From Spongiibacteraceae bacterium UBA5047 (GTDB lineage Bacteria; Pseudomonadota; Gammaproteobacteria; Pseudomonadales; Spongiibacteraceae): a stretch of DNA of 27,042 bases. Both the position numbers and the translations under genes were made by a program. The stretch spans positions 1-27,042 of the forward strand of contig DIBR01000032.1 of the NCBI GenBank assembly GCA_002415025.1, written 5' to 3'. The notes under the pieces were generated by a model. It searched no databases. It was not told where the DNA came from and was given only the letters and a program-made list of their open reading frames with translations. This document shows, one piece after another, positions 1 through 8,334 of this stretch; the first letter of the stretch is position 1; every line of letters begins with the position of its first letter.

Positions 1-20
1 TGCGCTTATGCGGGCCTACG
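1..20 (+). repeat. REP-like palindrome unit (family B), cut by window start
   Basis: The first bases end in GCGGGCCTACG after TGCGCTTAT. This matches the 3' half of the family B units at 1496-1520 and 8243-8275 (CGCTTATTCGGGCCTACG). The 5' half of the unit lies outside the window. The family resembles classical enterobacterial REP sequences, which end in CTTATCnGGCCTAC. Confidence 0.6.
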
Positions 21-58
21 CTTAATCCTGTCACTTTGTCGGAACGGGTGAAGCTGAA

Positions 59-82
59 GCCGCGATTGAGTACAATCGCGGC
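59..82. other. Perfect 10-bp hairpin upstream of ubiB-like gene
   Basis: Arms GCCGCGATTG and CAATCGCGGC pair perfectly around a four-base AGTA loop. No T-run follows on the plus strand, so it is not a clear intrinsic terminator. It sits 23 bases before the start codon of the next gene, so it could end an upstream transcript or lie in the leader of that gene. Confidence 0.5.
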
Positions 83-105
83 TCATTTCCTGTAGCCTTA
101 GCTTG

Positions 106-1488
106 ATGAATAATCCGCCCGACGAACCCGAAACGCCTGCTGATAAGCCCCTGAAACGACTGAAAACCGGTGCTCTGGCGCGGCGCTGGCAGCTGTCGCG
201 TGCGGGTATGCAGTACGGTCGTCGCGCGATGGGGCAGGCTATTCGCGCGCGCTTTGGTGATGGTGACGAAGAAAGCCAAAAGCGCGAGCGCCAGGCCCAT
301 ATTGATGCCTTTGTGCGCGAGCTGGGCAAGCTCAAGGGCAGTATCGTCAAGGTGGGGCAGATTATGGCGACCTACGGCGATTACCTGATGCCGCCGGAAG
401 TGGTCGAGGCCTTGCATCGCCTCGAAGACAACACGCCGCCGATGGACTGGTCGGTCATTCAAAAGCAATTACTGAGTGAACTCGGCGAAAAGCGCTTGCA
501 AGAGTTGGACATTGAACAGCAGGCCTTTGCCGCGGCATCGCTGGGGCAGGTTCATCGCGCCCGGCTGAAAAGTACTGGTGAGGCCTTGTGCCTGAAAGTG
601 CAGTACCCCGGCGTGGCCAAAACCATCGACGCAGATTTTAATGATCTGATTCGTCTGTTTAAATTATCGCGCATGCTCGAGTCCACCCGCAGTGTGGATG
701 ACTGGTTCAGTGATATTCGCGAATTGCTGCACCGTGAGGTGGATTACGACAATGAGCGGCGTGAGCTGGAATTTGCCCAACAGCATTTGCAGGGCGACGA
801 ACGCTTCATTGTGCCAGACGTTTATCCGCGTTATTGCAGCGAAAGGGTGTTGTGCATGTCCTGGGAGCCCGGTGAGTCCATCAACCATGCATCGGTGGCG
901 GCGCTCTCGCAAGACACACGCAACACGCTCGGCGAAGCCATACTCGATCTGTTTTTAACCGAGCTTTACGATTGGCAGCGCATGCAAACTGACCCCAATT
1001 TCGGCAATTACCGCGTTCGCATTGATGGCGAGCATGCGCGTTTGGTACTGCTGGATTTTGGTGCCATACGGCCCCTGCCTGATGAGTTTTCCAACGATTT
1101 CACGCGCATGATCCACGCGGCCTACCACAATGACAAAACCCGGTTTCTGGAGAGTTCAATCGCGCTGGGCTTTATGAAAGCGAGTTACCCCGAGGCGGTG
1201 ATGGATAATTTTGCCGAGATCGGCATGGATATTCTGGAGCCCCTGAAGCCGCGTTCTGCCTCCGTTCCCGACTCTGCCATTGTTGATGGTCACTACGACT
1301 GGCATGCAAGCCAGTTGCCCAAGCGGATTGCCAAGCGAGCGCTGGCGGCCTCCATCAGCAAATATTTTGCGCTGCCGCCCAAGGAGTTTCTGTACGTCAT
1401 GCGTAAGCTCATGGGCGTGTACGCGCTGATTGCCGCCTTGCGCGGGCAGTTTTTTGCGGACCATTTGCTCGCCCCGCGTATTGATTGA
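106..1488 (+). CDS. ABC1/AarF/UbiB-family atypical kinase
   Basis: A 460-residue member of the ABC1/ADCK/UbiB family, atypical protein-kinase-like ATPases. The best known members support ubiquinone synthesis or lipid handling at the membrane. Visible hallmarks are the KxGQ motif (K82-V-G-Q85), the Ala-rich nucleotide loop AAAS (142-145) that replaces the kinase Gly loop, the conserved Lys (K164), the catalytic segment TDPNFGN (D296, N301) and the metal-binding DFG (D317). Length and motif order fit an intact enzyme. I chose ATG 106 over the adjoining TTG 103. It lacks the two C-terminal membrane helices typical of true UbiB, so it is closer to the AarF/ADCK-like group that acts on lipid or quinone metabolism. 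The substrate cannot be told. It stands just upstream of the lipid operon and is separated from it by a REP-like pair. Confidence 0.9.
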   Translation: MNNPPDEPETPADKPLKRLKTGALARRWQLSRAGMQYGRRAMGQAIRARFGDGDEESQKRERQAHIDAFVRELGKLKGSIVKVGQIMATYGDYLMPPEVVEALHRLEDNTPPMDWSVIQKQLLSELGEKRLQELDIEQQAFAAASLGQVHRARLKSTGEALCLKVQYPGVAKTIDADFNDLIRLFKLSRMLESTRSVDDWFSDIRELLHREVDYDNERRELEFAQQHLQGDERFIVPDVYPRYCSERVLCMSWEPGESINHASVAALSQDTRNTLGEAILDLFLTELYDWQRMQTDPNFGNYRVRIDGEHARLVLLDFGAIRPLPDEFSNDFTRMIHAAYHNDKTRFLESSIALGFMKASYPEAVMDNFAEIGMDILEPLKPRSASVPDSAIVDGHYDWHASQLPKRIAKRALAASISKYFALPPKEFLYVMRKLMGVYALIAALRGQFFADHLLAPRID

Positions 1489-1495
1489 TACCACC

Positions 1496-1577
1496 GCCCG
1501 AAGCTATTCGGGCCTACGCGGGTTTCAGTTTTCTGCCAGTATGGCAGGCCCGAATCGGGCGAAGGCGTTTCGGGCAT
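1496..1577. repeat. Inverted pair of REP-like units (family B)
   Basis: A short unit at 1496-1520 (GCCCGAAGCTATTCGGGCCT then ACGCG) faces an inverted, longer unit at 1543-1577. Read on the minus strand, the second is ATGCCCGAAACGCC followed by TTCGCCCGATTCGGGCCTGCC. Both share the GCCCGAA...TTCGGGCCT core with the unit at 8243-8275. The pair fills most of the 171-base gap between the kinase and the hydrolase gene. Confidence 0.7.
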
Positions 1578-1659
1578 GTGGGATAGGGTGAGAACGTCGA
1601 CCTCGCCCCCGTTCTCCGGTAGTCTTTCACGCATAACGACACAATAGCGGGAGTAAGCG

Positions 1660-2862
1660 ATGTCCGGGAATAGTAGTCAGTCGATGCCCTGGTGGGACCA
1701 ATTGCAGGCGGAAGCGGATCGGCAGTCTGACCGAACCGATATCAGCGATGGACGTCTGCTCAGCATCGCCGCCACGGCGGCGCTGGACCGGGTGGCGCGC
1801 ACCGGGCTGGGCGCCATGGTCTGTTCGGCGCTGGCGCCGATGCTGCTGGGTAAGGGCAAGTTGCAGCGGGAGAATGAAAAGCTGCGCTTTTACAGCCAGT
1901 TTGCCGACAACGCCGATATTGCTACCACCTTTGTTCGCCCGCCGAAGGTCGGTGTTGTCGAGCGCGAACCGTCCTGGCTGCGGCCCCAATACCGCTTTCA
2001 GCCAAAGGGCGTTAACTGTCGCTATCTCAGTTTTGATTCACCCTACCAGCCACTGAATCCGGCTGTTGCTGACGATTACCTGAGCCACAGCCGCAATCGC
2101 CGGGCTCAGGCGCTGCATTTCTGCCACGATGAACCCCGCCCAACGTTGCTCTTTATTCACGGTCAGTCGCTGGATAATTACCGGGTCAACAACTGGTGGT
2201 TTTCCCTGACGGAACTCTATGATCAGGGTTACGACGTTTTGATGATGACCCTGCCGTTTCACGGGCCGCGTGCGAGCCGCAACCACCCGGTGAGTGGGCT
2301 GGGTTTCTATACCAACGGTCTTTCCGGTACCAACGAGGCGATGCTGCAATCCATTTTTGATGCCCGCATCTGGATGGACTACCTGTTTGATCGAGGCGCG
2401 CCGCAGGTGGGTGTTTCCGGTGTCTCGCTTGGCGGCTACCTGTCCGCGTTGCTGGCCAATGTGGAAGACCGGTTGTCGTTTGCCATTCCGAATTCGCCGG
2501 TGGTGGCGCCGGTGGATATGGCGTTGCAGTGGCAGCCCGTGGCTCCGGTCTCGCAGTTGATGTTCTCTCTCGGCGACCTGGATATGGCCGAAATGCGTCA
2601 CTGCATGGCCCTGCACAGTCCGCTGACCTATCAGCCTAAAATTGCACCCGAGCGCCTGTTTATTATCAGCGGCGCGGGTGATCGTTTTACTTCACCGCGC
2701 TTTGTTCGTCTGCTGCACGAACACTGGGAGGGCAGTCGCATTCACTGGTTTCCCGGTAACCATTTGCTGCATTTGCAACAAACGCATTATCTGCGTGACA
2801 TGCACAGCTTTATCGAACGCTGTTTTGCCGTAAAAGAAAAGCCGATGAAGCTGGTGGGCTAA
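1660..2862 (+). CDS. Alpha/beta hydrolase (ABHD18-like), function unknown
   Basis: A 400-residue alpha/beta-hydrolase-fold protein with an N-terminal extension of about 150 residues. The oxyanion region is FIHGQS (H167-G168), the nucleophile elbow is G-V-S-L-G-G with Ser256, the likely acid is Asp341 in GAGDRF, and the likely His is 368 or 371 in GNHLLHL. The whole triad is therefore present. No signal peptide is evident, so it is probably cytoplasmic. A GGGAG ribosome-binding site precedes ATG 1660. It is the first gene of a packed run: the next start lies four bases after its stop. The context of acyltransferase and PhaC-like genes suggests an esterase or lipase working on storage or membrane lipid. 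The substrate is unknown. Confidence 0.8.
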   Translation: MSGNSSQSMPWWDQLQAEADRQSDRTDISDGRLLSIAATAALDRVARTGLGAMVCSALAPMLLGKGKLQRENEKLRFYSQFADNADIATTFVRPPKVGVVEREPSWLRPQYRFQPKGVNCRYLSFDSPYQPLNPAVADDYLSHSRNRRAQALHFCHDEPRPTLLFIHGQSLDNYRVNNWWFSLTELYDQGYDVLMMTLPFHGPRASRNHPVSGLGFYTNGLSGTNEAMLQSIFDARIWMDYLFDRGAPQVGVSGVSLGGYLSALLANVEDRLSFAIPNSPVVAPVDMALQWQPVAPVSQLMFSLGDLDMAEMRHCMALHSPLTYQPKIAPERLFIISGAGDRFTSPRFVRLLHEHWEGSRIHWFPGNHLLHLQQTHYLRDMHSFIERCFAVKEKPMKLVG

Positions 2863-2866
2863 TACG

Positions 2867-4225
2867 GTGAGTGCTGCGCAATCTTCAGGTGTTCTTTCAG
2901 CGCTGCTGTCGCTGGAGTCAGACGATACGCCGATGCATATCGGGGCTCTGCTGCGCTTCCGGTTACCCCAAAAAGCGGGGGCGAACTTTCTGGCCGAGCT
3001 CGCCGGCAGCTTCCGGGCGCAATCCGAACTGATCGCACCCTGGCACTGGCGTTTGAAACGCGGTGGTTTGCGCGCGCTGCGCGCGCGCTGGCAAGTGTGC
3101 CAGAGCGTGGATATGGATCACCACTTTCGGCAGATCGGTTTGCCGTCGCCGGGCGGCGAGCGCGAACTGGGTGTGCTGGTATCACGCCTGCACAGCCAGC
3201 CACTGGATATGAGCCGGCCGCCCTGGGAATGCTACCTGATAGAAGGTCTTGAGCAGGGTTACTTTGCCCTCTATCTGAAAATCCATCGAGCGCTGGTGGA
3301 TGTGGCGGGCGGGCCGGAAATTTTCCACGCCTTCCTGTCACCGTCGGCTAACGCGAAGCAGGCTTTCGCGCCCTGGACGACAAGTATCGACAGCGATGAG
3401 ATGCCTGCCCGGCCGATGCTGCCCCTCGGTGATTCGCTGCGCGCTTCGGCGGGTTTGGGGCGCGCGTTTGCGCGACTGGTGTCGGCGGGTCTCAGAAAAA
3501 ATCCGGCGCTGGCAGTCCCTTATCGGGCGCCGCGCACGGCGCTGAACGGACCGGTAAATTCCCAGCGCCGGTTTGCCACTCAGCGCTATGCCAGCGCTCG
3601 GCTGCAAACGCTGGCTACTGCGCTCGACGCCGAAAACGATACCGTTATTTTGTTGTACTTATGCGGCAGTGCTTTGCGCCGCTTTCTGAAAGAGTTCAAT
3701 GCACTGCCCGATGAGCCGCTGATTGCGGCGGTACCGCAGAGCCGTGTTTCGCTGTCTGATTTCAGCTTGTCATTCGTGAGTCTGGGCAGTGATGAAGCGC
3801 GGCCACTGGAACGTTTTGCGTCAATTCAGCGCTCTTACAAAGCAGCCCAGACTCATATCTCTGCCGTACCCGAACCCTTGCGTATGGCTTACAGTCTGGC
3901 TGCGGGAGCCCCGTTTTTACTCGGTGAAATCACCGGTGCGCGGCCCTGGATGCCAGCCATGTTTAATCTGTTTGTTCTCTCCATGCCTGCGCCTGAGAGC
4001 TATCGTTATCTTGCCGGTGCGCGGCTGGACAGCATCCACAGCCTGTCCATGCTGATGCCGGGAACCGCCTTGAGTATCAGTTGCCAGCGCTACGCCGATA
4101 CCGTGAATGTCGGCCTGACCGGCGCGCGCGATACGCTGCCGCACGTGCAGCGCATTGCCGTTTATATGGAGCAGGCGCTGGAGCAGCTAGAAGCGGCAGT
4201 GATGCCCGGGGAGAAAACAGCATGA
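2867..4225 (+). CDS. WS/DGAT-like acyltransferase paralogue with degenerate active-site motif
   Basis: A 452-residue protein of the wax ester synthase/diacylglycerol acyltransferase family. The N-terminus (LESDDTPMHIGALLRF) and the central ENDTVILLYLCGSALRRFL segment align with the second copy at 9446 (NLEHPNTPQHIGGL; KINDVVLAIVSGAMRRYL). Family enzymes use HHxxxDG, in which the second His is the catalytic base. Here the motif reads I139-H140-R141-A-L-V-D145-V146, so the second His is Arg and the Gly is Val. The frame is otherwise complete, with no stop or frameshift. It starts with GTG 2867, four bases after the previous gene, and overlaps the next gene by ATGA at 4222-4225. By inference it has lost acyltransfer chemistry but is kept as a binding or scaffolding partner. 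A changed catalytic mode is the alternative. Confidence 0.85.
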   Translation: MSAAQSSGVLSALLSLESDDTPMHIGALLRFRLPQKAGANFLAELAGSFRAQSELIAPWHWRLKRGGLRALRARWQVCQSVDMDHHFRQIGLPSPGGERELGVLVSRLHSQPLDMSRPPWECYLIEGLEQGYFALYLKIHRALVDVAGGPEIFHAFLSPSANAKQAFAPWTTSIDSDEMPARPMLPLGDSLRASAGLGRAFARLVSAGLRKNPALAVPYRAPRTALNGPVNSQRRFATQRYASARLQTLATALDAENDTVILLYLCGSALRRFLKEFNALPDEPLIAAVPQSRVSLSDFSLSFVSLGSDEARPLERFASIQRSYKAAQTHISAVPEPLRMAYSLAAGAPFLLGEITGARPWMPAMFNLFVLSMPAPESYRYLAGARLDSIHSLSMLMPGTALSISCQRYADTVNVGLTGARDTLPHVQRIAVYMEQALEQLEAAVMPGEKTA

Positions 4226-5478
4226 ACCCGCTGGCAAAACGTCTTCTGGATCAGGGGCTGGTATTCAATCAGCTCGCGGCGCAGGCGGCGGGCAACGGCT
4301 TTGACTGGATTTTCCGGCGCGACAATCTGGTGAAATCCGGGCATACCTGGTTTGAGCTGGTGCACGACGGTGACCCGATGGCAGTACGCTACTACGCCCT
4401 GCCGGAGGAGGACGAGATACAGCTCAGTGATGGCAGCACCATGCCAATAAACCGCGAGCAGCACAAACGCCCGCTGATACTGGTACCGCCTCTGGGTGTG
4501 ACGACCGAAACCTTCGACCTGATGCCTCAGCGCAGTCTGGTGCGCTATATGGCGGCCTGCGGTTTCAAAACCTATTTGATTGACTGGGGCAAGCCGGGCA
4601 AAAAACATGCGCATTTGGGTATGCGCGATTATGCCGACGATATGATGCGCCAGGCGGTGGCCGAAGTTCGGCGGCACTCGGGCGAGAGCGAAGTGTCCAT
4701 CATGGGCTGGTGCATGGGCGGCTTGATCAGCTTGTTATATTTGGGTATCACGCGAGACCCGAAAGTACGCAATCTGGTGACGGTGGCCAGCCCGATCGAT
4801 CTGCGCGGCGGCGGTCTTGCCACCGGTGTGGCCCAGGCCCTGAATGTGCCGGCGCAATTGATTCGTCGCTACACGGATTTTCGGCTGCATCTGCTCGACC
4901 CCTCGATTCTGCATGCACCGCCCTGGTTAACCACGCTGACCTTCAAGCTGACTGATCCGCTGAGCAGCGTGACAACCTATTGGGATCTGGTGACGCGTTT
5001 ATGGGATCGCGAGTTTGTGGAGTCGCACAGCACGACCTCGGACTATCTCAATAATATGCTCCTCTATCCCGGCGGTGTGGTGCAGGATATGGCCGTCAAA
5101 GTGGCGGTGGACAACGAGCTGGCCAAGGGTGAAATTGAAGTGGGCGGTCAGCTCGCTGACCTGTCGGCTATCGACTGTTCGCTGATGGTCTTTGCCGGTG
5201 AAACCGACTCGCTGGTACCGGCAAAGATTGCCGAAAAAATCATGGACATCGTGGCCTCTGAAGACAAAAGCTTTCAGGTGGTGCCCGGTGGCCATATGGG
5301 CGTGATACTGGGCAGCAAGGCGCAACAGGCGGTGTGGGCCGAGGCGGCGGCCTGGCTGCAGACGCGCGATAGCGGCAAAGCGCCGAAGCCTGCCGCATCG
5401 GCTCGAAAACACAGCGCGAAACGGAAACCGCGAGCGCGAAAAGCAAGCTCCGCGAGCAAAGCGGAAAAAGCGCCATGA
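4222..5478 (+). CDS. PhaC-like alpha/beta hydrolase (class III polyhydroxyalkanoate synthase-like) with basic C-terminal tail
   Basis: A 418-residue protein. The core matches PhaC-type synthases: the lipase box has Cys as nucleophile (G162-W-C164-M-G-G167), the acid is Asp329 in GETD, and the His is 358 in GGHMG. VPPLGVTTETFDL and IDWGKPGKKHAH are also PhaC-like. The core of about 380 residues fits the short class III type. From residue 384 a tail rich in Lys, Ala, Arg, Ser and Pro follows, resembling the histone-H1-like tails of PhaF-type phasins. I chose ATG 4222 because it overlaps the upstream stop (ATGA); the frame is open further upstream inside the previous gene. No PhaE, PhaR, phaA/B or phasin gene is nearby, so true PHA synthesis is not established. 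A lipid-acyl or CoA-thioester hydrolase/transferase is the alternative. Confidence 0.83.
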   Translation: MNPLAKRLLDQGLVFNQLAAQAAGNGFDWIFRRDNLVKSGHTWFELVHDGDPMAVRYYALPEEDEIQLSDGSTMPINREQHKRPLILVPPLGVTTETFDLMPQRSLVRYMAACGFKTYLIDWGKPGKKHAHLGMRDYADDMMRQAVAEVRRHSGESEVSIMGWCMGGLISLLYLGITRDPKVRNLVTVASPIDLRGGGLATGVAQALNVPAQLIRRYTDFRLHLLDPSILHAPPWLTTLTFKLTDPLSSVTTYWDLVTRLWDREFVESHSTTSDYLNNMLLYPGGVVQDMAVKVAVDNELAKGEIEVGGQLADLSAIDCSLMVFAGETDSLVPAKIAEKIMDIVASEDKSFQVVPGGHMGVILGSKAQQAVWAEAAAWLQTRDSGKAPKPAASARKHSAKRKPRARKASSASKAEKAP

Positions 5479-6368
5479 GTGTTAAGGCAACGACCGAGCG
5501 CCCTGTCGAACAAGACCCTTCGGACTACGCCCGTATTCAGGTTAACGGCGTCAAGCTGGCTTATCTTGAGCAGGGCAGTGGCCCGCTGGTGATTTGCCTG
5601 CACGGCTTTCCGGATTCGGCGCATTCCTACGATGAATTGCTGCCGGTGTTGGCCGCAGCCGGGTATCGGGCGGTTGCGCCTTTTCTGCGCGGTTACTATC
5701 CCAGTGCGGTGCCGGCCGATGGCGACTACGCGATGACAACCGTGGCAGGCGATGTGCTGGCCCTGATTGATGCGTTGGGCGAGCGCGACGCTATTCTGAT
5801 TGGCCATGACTGGGGCGGGTTTGCGGCTTACACGGCCGCCAACCTTGCGCCGGAGAAGGTGAGTAAGCTGGTGGTGCTCGCGGTACCGCACATGGCTGCC
5901 AGCGCAAACTCGCTGGCGCAGTTGCGACGCTCCTGGTACGTGTGGTTTTTCCAGTTGCCCTGGTTGCCGGAAAAGCGGGTTGCGCGCCATGATTTTGCCT
6001 TTATCGACCGTTTATACCGCGCCTGGTCGCCTCATTGGGCTGAATCTGAATTCCGGTTGGGGCCGGTCAAGCGGGCGCTGGCCGCCCCGGGCGGGTTGCG
6101 GGCGGCGCTGGGCTACTACAGACGGATGATTCGGGGAGCTTCCAAGTCCGTATATGATGTGATGTCGCAAAAAACGTCAGTGCCAGCGCTCTGGTTTGTG
6201 GGCGAGGCCGACGGCAGTATCGGGCCGGAAGTCTTCGCCAATACGGCAGATGCCTTTACCGGCCCCTTTGAGATGGTAAAGCTGGCTGGCGTCGGGCACT
6301 TTGTTAACCGGGAAGCGCCGCAGGCATTTACCGAAAAGCTGCTCGGTTTTATCGGCAAGGCCGGCTGA
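5475..6368 (+). CDS. Epoxide-hydrolase-like alpha/beta hydrolase
   Basis: A 297-residue alpha/beta hydrolase. The HGFP oxyanion motif (H43-G-F-P46) and an Asp nucleophile in G110-H-D112-W-G-G115 are typical of epoxide hydrolases and haloalkane dehalogenases. Asp246 (GEADGS) and His275 (GVGHF) complete the triad. RGYYPS after beta-4 matches the RGxxxS pattern of epoxide hydrolases. No export signal is seen. Its ATG overlaps the stop of the PhaC-like gene (ATGA at 5475-5478), which suggests translational coupling. By family it would open an epoxide or hydrolyse an ester of a hydrophobic substrate. In this operon the target may be a modified fatty acid or a sterol-like compound, which is inference. 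Confidence 0.85.
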   Translation: MSVKATTERPVEQDPSDYARIQVNGVKLAYLEQGSGPLVICLHGFPDSAHSYDELLPVLAAAGYRAVAPFLRGYYPSAVPADGDYAMTTVAGDVLALIDALGERDAILIGHDWGGFAAYTAANLAPEKVSKLVVLAVPHMAASANSLAQLRRSWYVWFFQLPWLPEKRVARHDFAFIDRLYRAWSPHWAESEFRLGPVKRALAAPGGLRAALGYYRRMIRGASKSVYDVMSQKTSVPALWFVGEADGSIGPEVFANTADAFTGPFEMVKLAGVGHFVNREAPQAFTEKLLGFIGKAG

Positions 6369-6426
6369 CACGACGTGATACTTTAATAACGAACAGGCGA
6401 TGCGCCCGTCACAAAAAGGTTTGCTC

Positions 6427-8145
6427 ATGACTACAGAACACAACTGGGATCACAGCGTTGACGTGCTGGTTATCGGCAGCGGCAATGGTGGCCTGACGGC
6501 GGCATTAAGCTGCTATGAAATGGGCAGCAAGGATGTGCTTGTCATTGAGAAGTCCGATCTGGTGGGCGGCACCAGCTCCGCCTCTGGTGGCGGTGTCTGG
6601 ATTCCCAACAACCGCTACGCGAAAGCGGCGGGCGTTAAGGATTCCTTTGACGACGCAAAAACCTATTTATTGAACACCATTCCCGAGGGCGATGTGCCCG
6701 AGGACATGGTGGATGCCTATTTGCAAAACGGCCCGAAAATGGTCGATTTTATGCATGAGCGTACGCATATGCGCTACGACTCTCTGGAGCACTACCCCGA
6801 CTATTACACCAACGTCGAGGGCTCTCGTACCGGTCATCGCTCGATGGAACCAGCGCGTTTTGACTCTTCCCTGCTGGGTAAAGACGTAAAGCGCCTGCGC
6901 CCCACTCACCATATGATGCGCCTGTTTAATCGTATTTATTTCACTCAGGTAGAAGCGGCGCTGCTGACGGTGCAGGGGCCGGGCTGGGTCAAACTCACGA
7001 TGAAACTGCTGGCCAGTTATTTTCTGGATTTGGCCTGGCTGCTTCGCGGTACCGGCCGCAGCCGGCAGATTTGTACCGGCGCCGCCGGTGTGGCGCGCCT
7101 GTGGTACTCGCTGAAAGAGCGCAATATCCCGTTGTGGACAGAAACCGCTATGGAATCTCTGGTCGATGACAACGGCAAAGTGATTGGCGCGGTGGTAACC
7201 AGAGGCGGCAAAACCCTGCGTATTCAGGCCCGCAAGGGCGTGGTACTGGCAGCGGGTGGTTTTGAACACAATCAGGCCATGCGGGAGCAGTATCTGCCCG
7301 CGCCCACTAACACCGAGTGGAGTGGTGGCGTGGTGACAAACACGGGCGACGCCATTCGCGAGGGTTTGCGTCTGGGCGCGGCTACCCGGCTGATGGATGG
7401 CGCCTGGTGGTGTACCACCATCTCCGTGCCGGGCGAACCGGCGCCGCGCCTGAGCGTGATGGAAAAATCCTACCCCGGCTCGTGCATCGTCAATATGCGC
7501 GGTCAGCGTTTTGCCAACGAGTCGCAGAATTACATGTCCTTCCAGAAAGACCTGTACAAGGCGCACACCGAAGAAGCGCCGTGTTCACCCATGTACCAGA
7601 TCTTTGATGCGCGTTTTCGCCGCGACTATATTGTTGGCCCCTTGATGACCGCATCACTCAAGCCCGACTGGACCATTCCCAAGGAATGGTACGACACCAA
7701 ACTGGTGGGCAGGGCGAACACGGTTCGCGAGCTTGCCGAGCAGTTGGGCATAGACGCTGACAACCTCGAAAAAACGGTTGCGAACATGAACCAGTATGCC
7801 AAAGACGGCAAAGACCCGGAGTTCCAGCGCGGCGATTCGGCCTATGATCGTTACTACGGCGATCCGCGCTTTGAACCCAACCCTTGCCTGGGTGCGATTG
7901 ATGAAGCGCCTTTCTACGCCATGCGTCTCGATGCCGGTGATTTTGGTACGCAAGGTGGTCTGGCCACCAACCCGAACGGGCAAGTGACGAAGGAAGACGG
8001 TAGCTGCATCGAGGGCTTGTACGCGGTGGGTAACTGTTCGGCAGCGGTGTTGCCGCCTTACCCCGGCCCCGGTTCAACCCTTGGTCCGGCAATGACCTTC
8101 GCCTATCAGGCGGCCAAGCATATGACGGGTTATCAAGACTGCTGA
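6427..8145 (+). CDS. FAD-dependent 3-ketosteroid dehydrogenase-like oxidoreductase (KstD family)
   Basis: A 572-residue flavoprotein. An N-terminal Rossmann motif G17-S-G-N-G-G22 binds FAD, followed by VIEKSD at the end of beta-2 and the GGTSSASGGGVWIPNN block typical of KstD and related fumarate-reductase-fold dehydrogenases. Near the C-terminus P-Y545-P-G-P-G549-STLGPAM keeps the Tyr...Gly spacing of the KstD active site (Tyr487/Gly491 in the Rhodococcus enzyme). By family it introduces a double bond into ring A of 3-oxosteroids. Closely related paralogues act on other ketones, so the substrate is uncertain. I preferred ATG 6427 (AAAAGG seven bases before it) over the in-frame ATG 6400, which has a poor ribosome-binding site. 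It lies 58 bases after the epoxide-hydrolase-like gene and is probably the last gene of the operon. Confidence 0.85.
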   Translation: MTTEHNWDHSVDVLVIGSGNGGLTAALSCYEMGSKDVLVIEKSDLVGGTSSASGGGVWIPNNRYAKAAGVKDSFDDAKTYLLNTIPEGDVPEDMVDAYLQNGPKMVDFMHERTHMRYDSLEHYPDYYTNVEGSRTGHRSMEPARFDSSLLGKDVKRLRPTHHMMRLFNRIYFTQVEAALLTVQGPGWVKLTMKLLASYFLDLAWLLRGTGRSRQICTGAAGVARLWYSLKERNIPLWTETAMESLVDDNGKVIGAVVTRGGKTLRIQARKGVVLAAGGFEHNQAMREQYLPAPTNTEWSGGVVTNTGDAIREGLRLGAATRLMDGAWWCTTISVPGEPAPRLSVMEKSYPGSCIVNMRGQRFANESQNYMSFQKDLYKAHTEEAPCSPMYQIFDARFRRDYIVGPLMTASLKPDWTIPKEWYDTKLVGRANTVRELAEQLGIDADNLEKTVANMNQYAKDGKDPEFQRGDSAYDRYYGDPRFEPNPCLGAIDEAPFYAMRLDAGDFGTQGGLATNPNGQVTKEDGSCIEGLYAVGNCSAAVLPPYPGPGSTLGPAMTFAYQAAKHMTGYQDC

Positions 8146-8150
8146 TCGCT

Positions 8151-8219
8151 ATTCGCCTGCAGGGCAGGCTCCCACAACTACTAACGAAGTGGCCGTAGGA
8201 GCTTGCCCTGCAAGCGAAT
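8151..8219. repeat. Inverted pair of REP-like units (family A, Pseudomonas-like)
   Basis: The 25-base arm at 8151-8175 starts ATTCGCCTGCAGGGCAGGCT and ends CCCAC. It is nearly the reverse complement of the arm at 8195-8219, which starts GTAGGAGCTTGCCCTGCAAG and ends CGAAT. The two are separated by 19 bases. The same arms occur at 11248-11312. The GTAGGAGC...GCGAA frame resembles Pseudomonas REP elements. It lies between two convergent genes. Confidence 0.8.
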
Positions 8220-8242
8220 TTGTTCAGTTACTGATGATAAGA

Positions 8243-8331
8243 GTGCCCGAAACGCTGCGCTTATTCGGGCCTACGCCAGTCGCCGTAAGTGATTACAGGG
8301 TAGGCCTGAATAAGCGTAGCGTTTCAGGCAT
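8243..8331. repeat. Inverted pair of REP-like units (family B)
   Basis: The unit 8243-8275 begins GTGCCCGAAACGCTGCGCTT and ends ATTCGGGCCTACG. The inverted unit 8300-8331 reads, on the minus strand, ATGCCTGAAACGCTACGCTT then ATTCAGGCCTAC. The C/T and G/A differences between units are matched on both sides of each unit's own palindrome, so each can still fold (GCCCGAA with TTCGGGC; GCCTGAA with TTCAGGC). It sits directly beside the family A pair. Confidence 0.82.
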
Positions 8332-8334
8332 TTC

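Noticed and set aside
2867..4225. First WS/DGAT gene as a pseudogene
   Set aside because: Despite the lost active-site His, the frame is complete and coupled by overlap to its neighbours, so a kept pseudoenzyme is more likely than a decaying gene.
4222..5478. A complete PHA synthesis locus
   Set aside because: Only the PhaC-like gene is present. No PhaE/PhaR subunit, ketothiolase, reductase or classical phasin is in the window, so polyester synthesis is not claimed.
6667..7566. 299-codon open frame on the minus strand
   Set aside because: Antisense to the KstD-like gene; low-complexity His/Arg/Gln composition typical of shadow frames.
8151..8331. CRISPR-like array
   Set aside because: The repeats are inverted pairs of two unrelated families with no regular spacers; they are REP-like elements.
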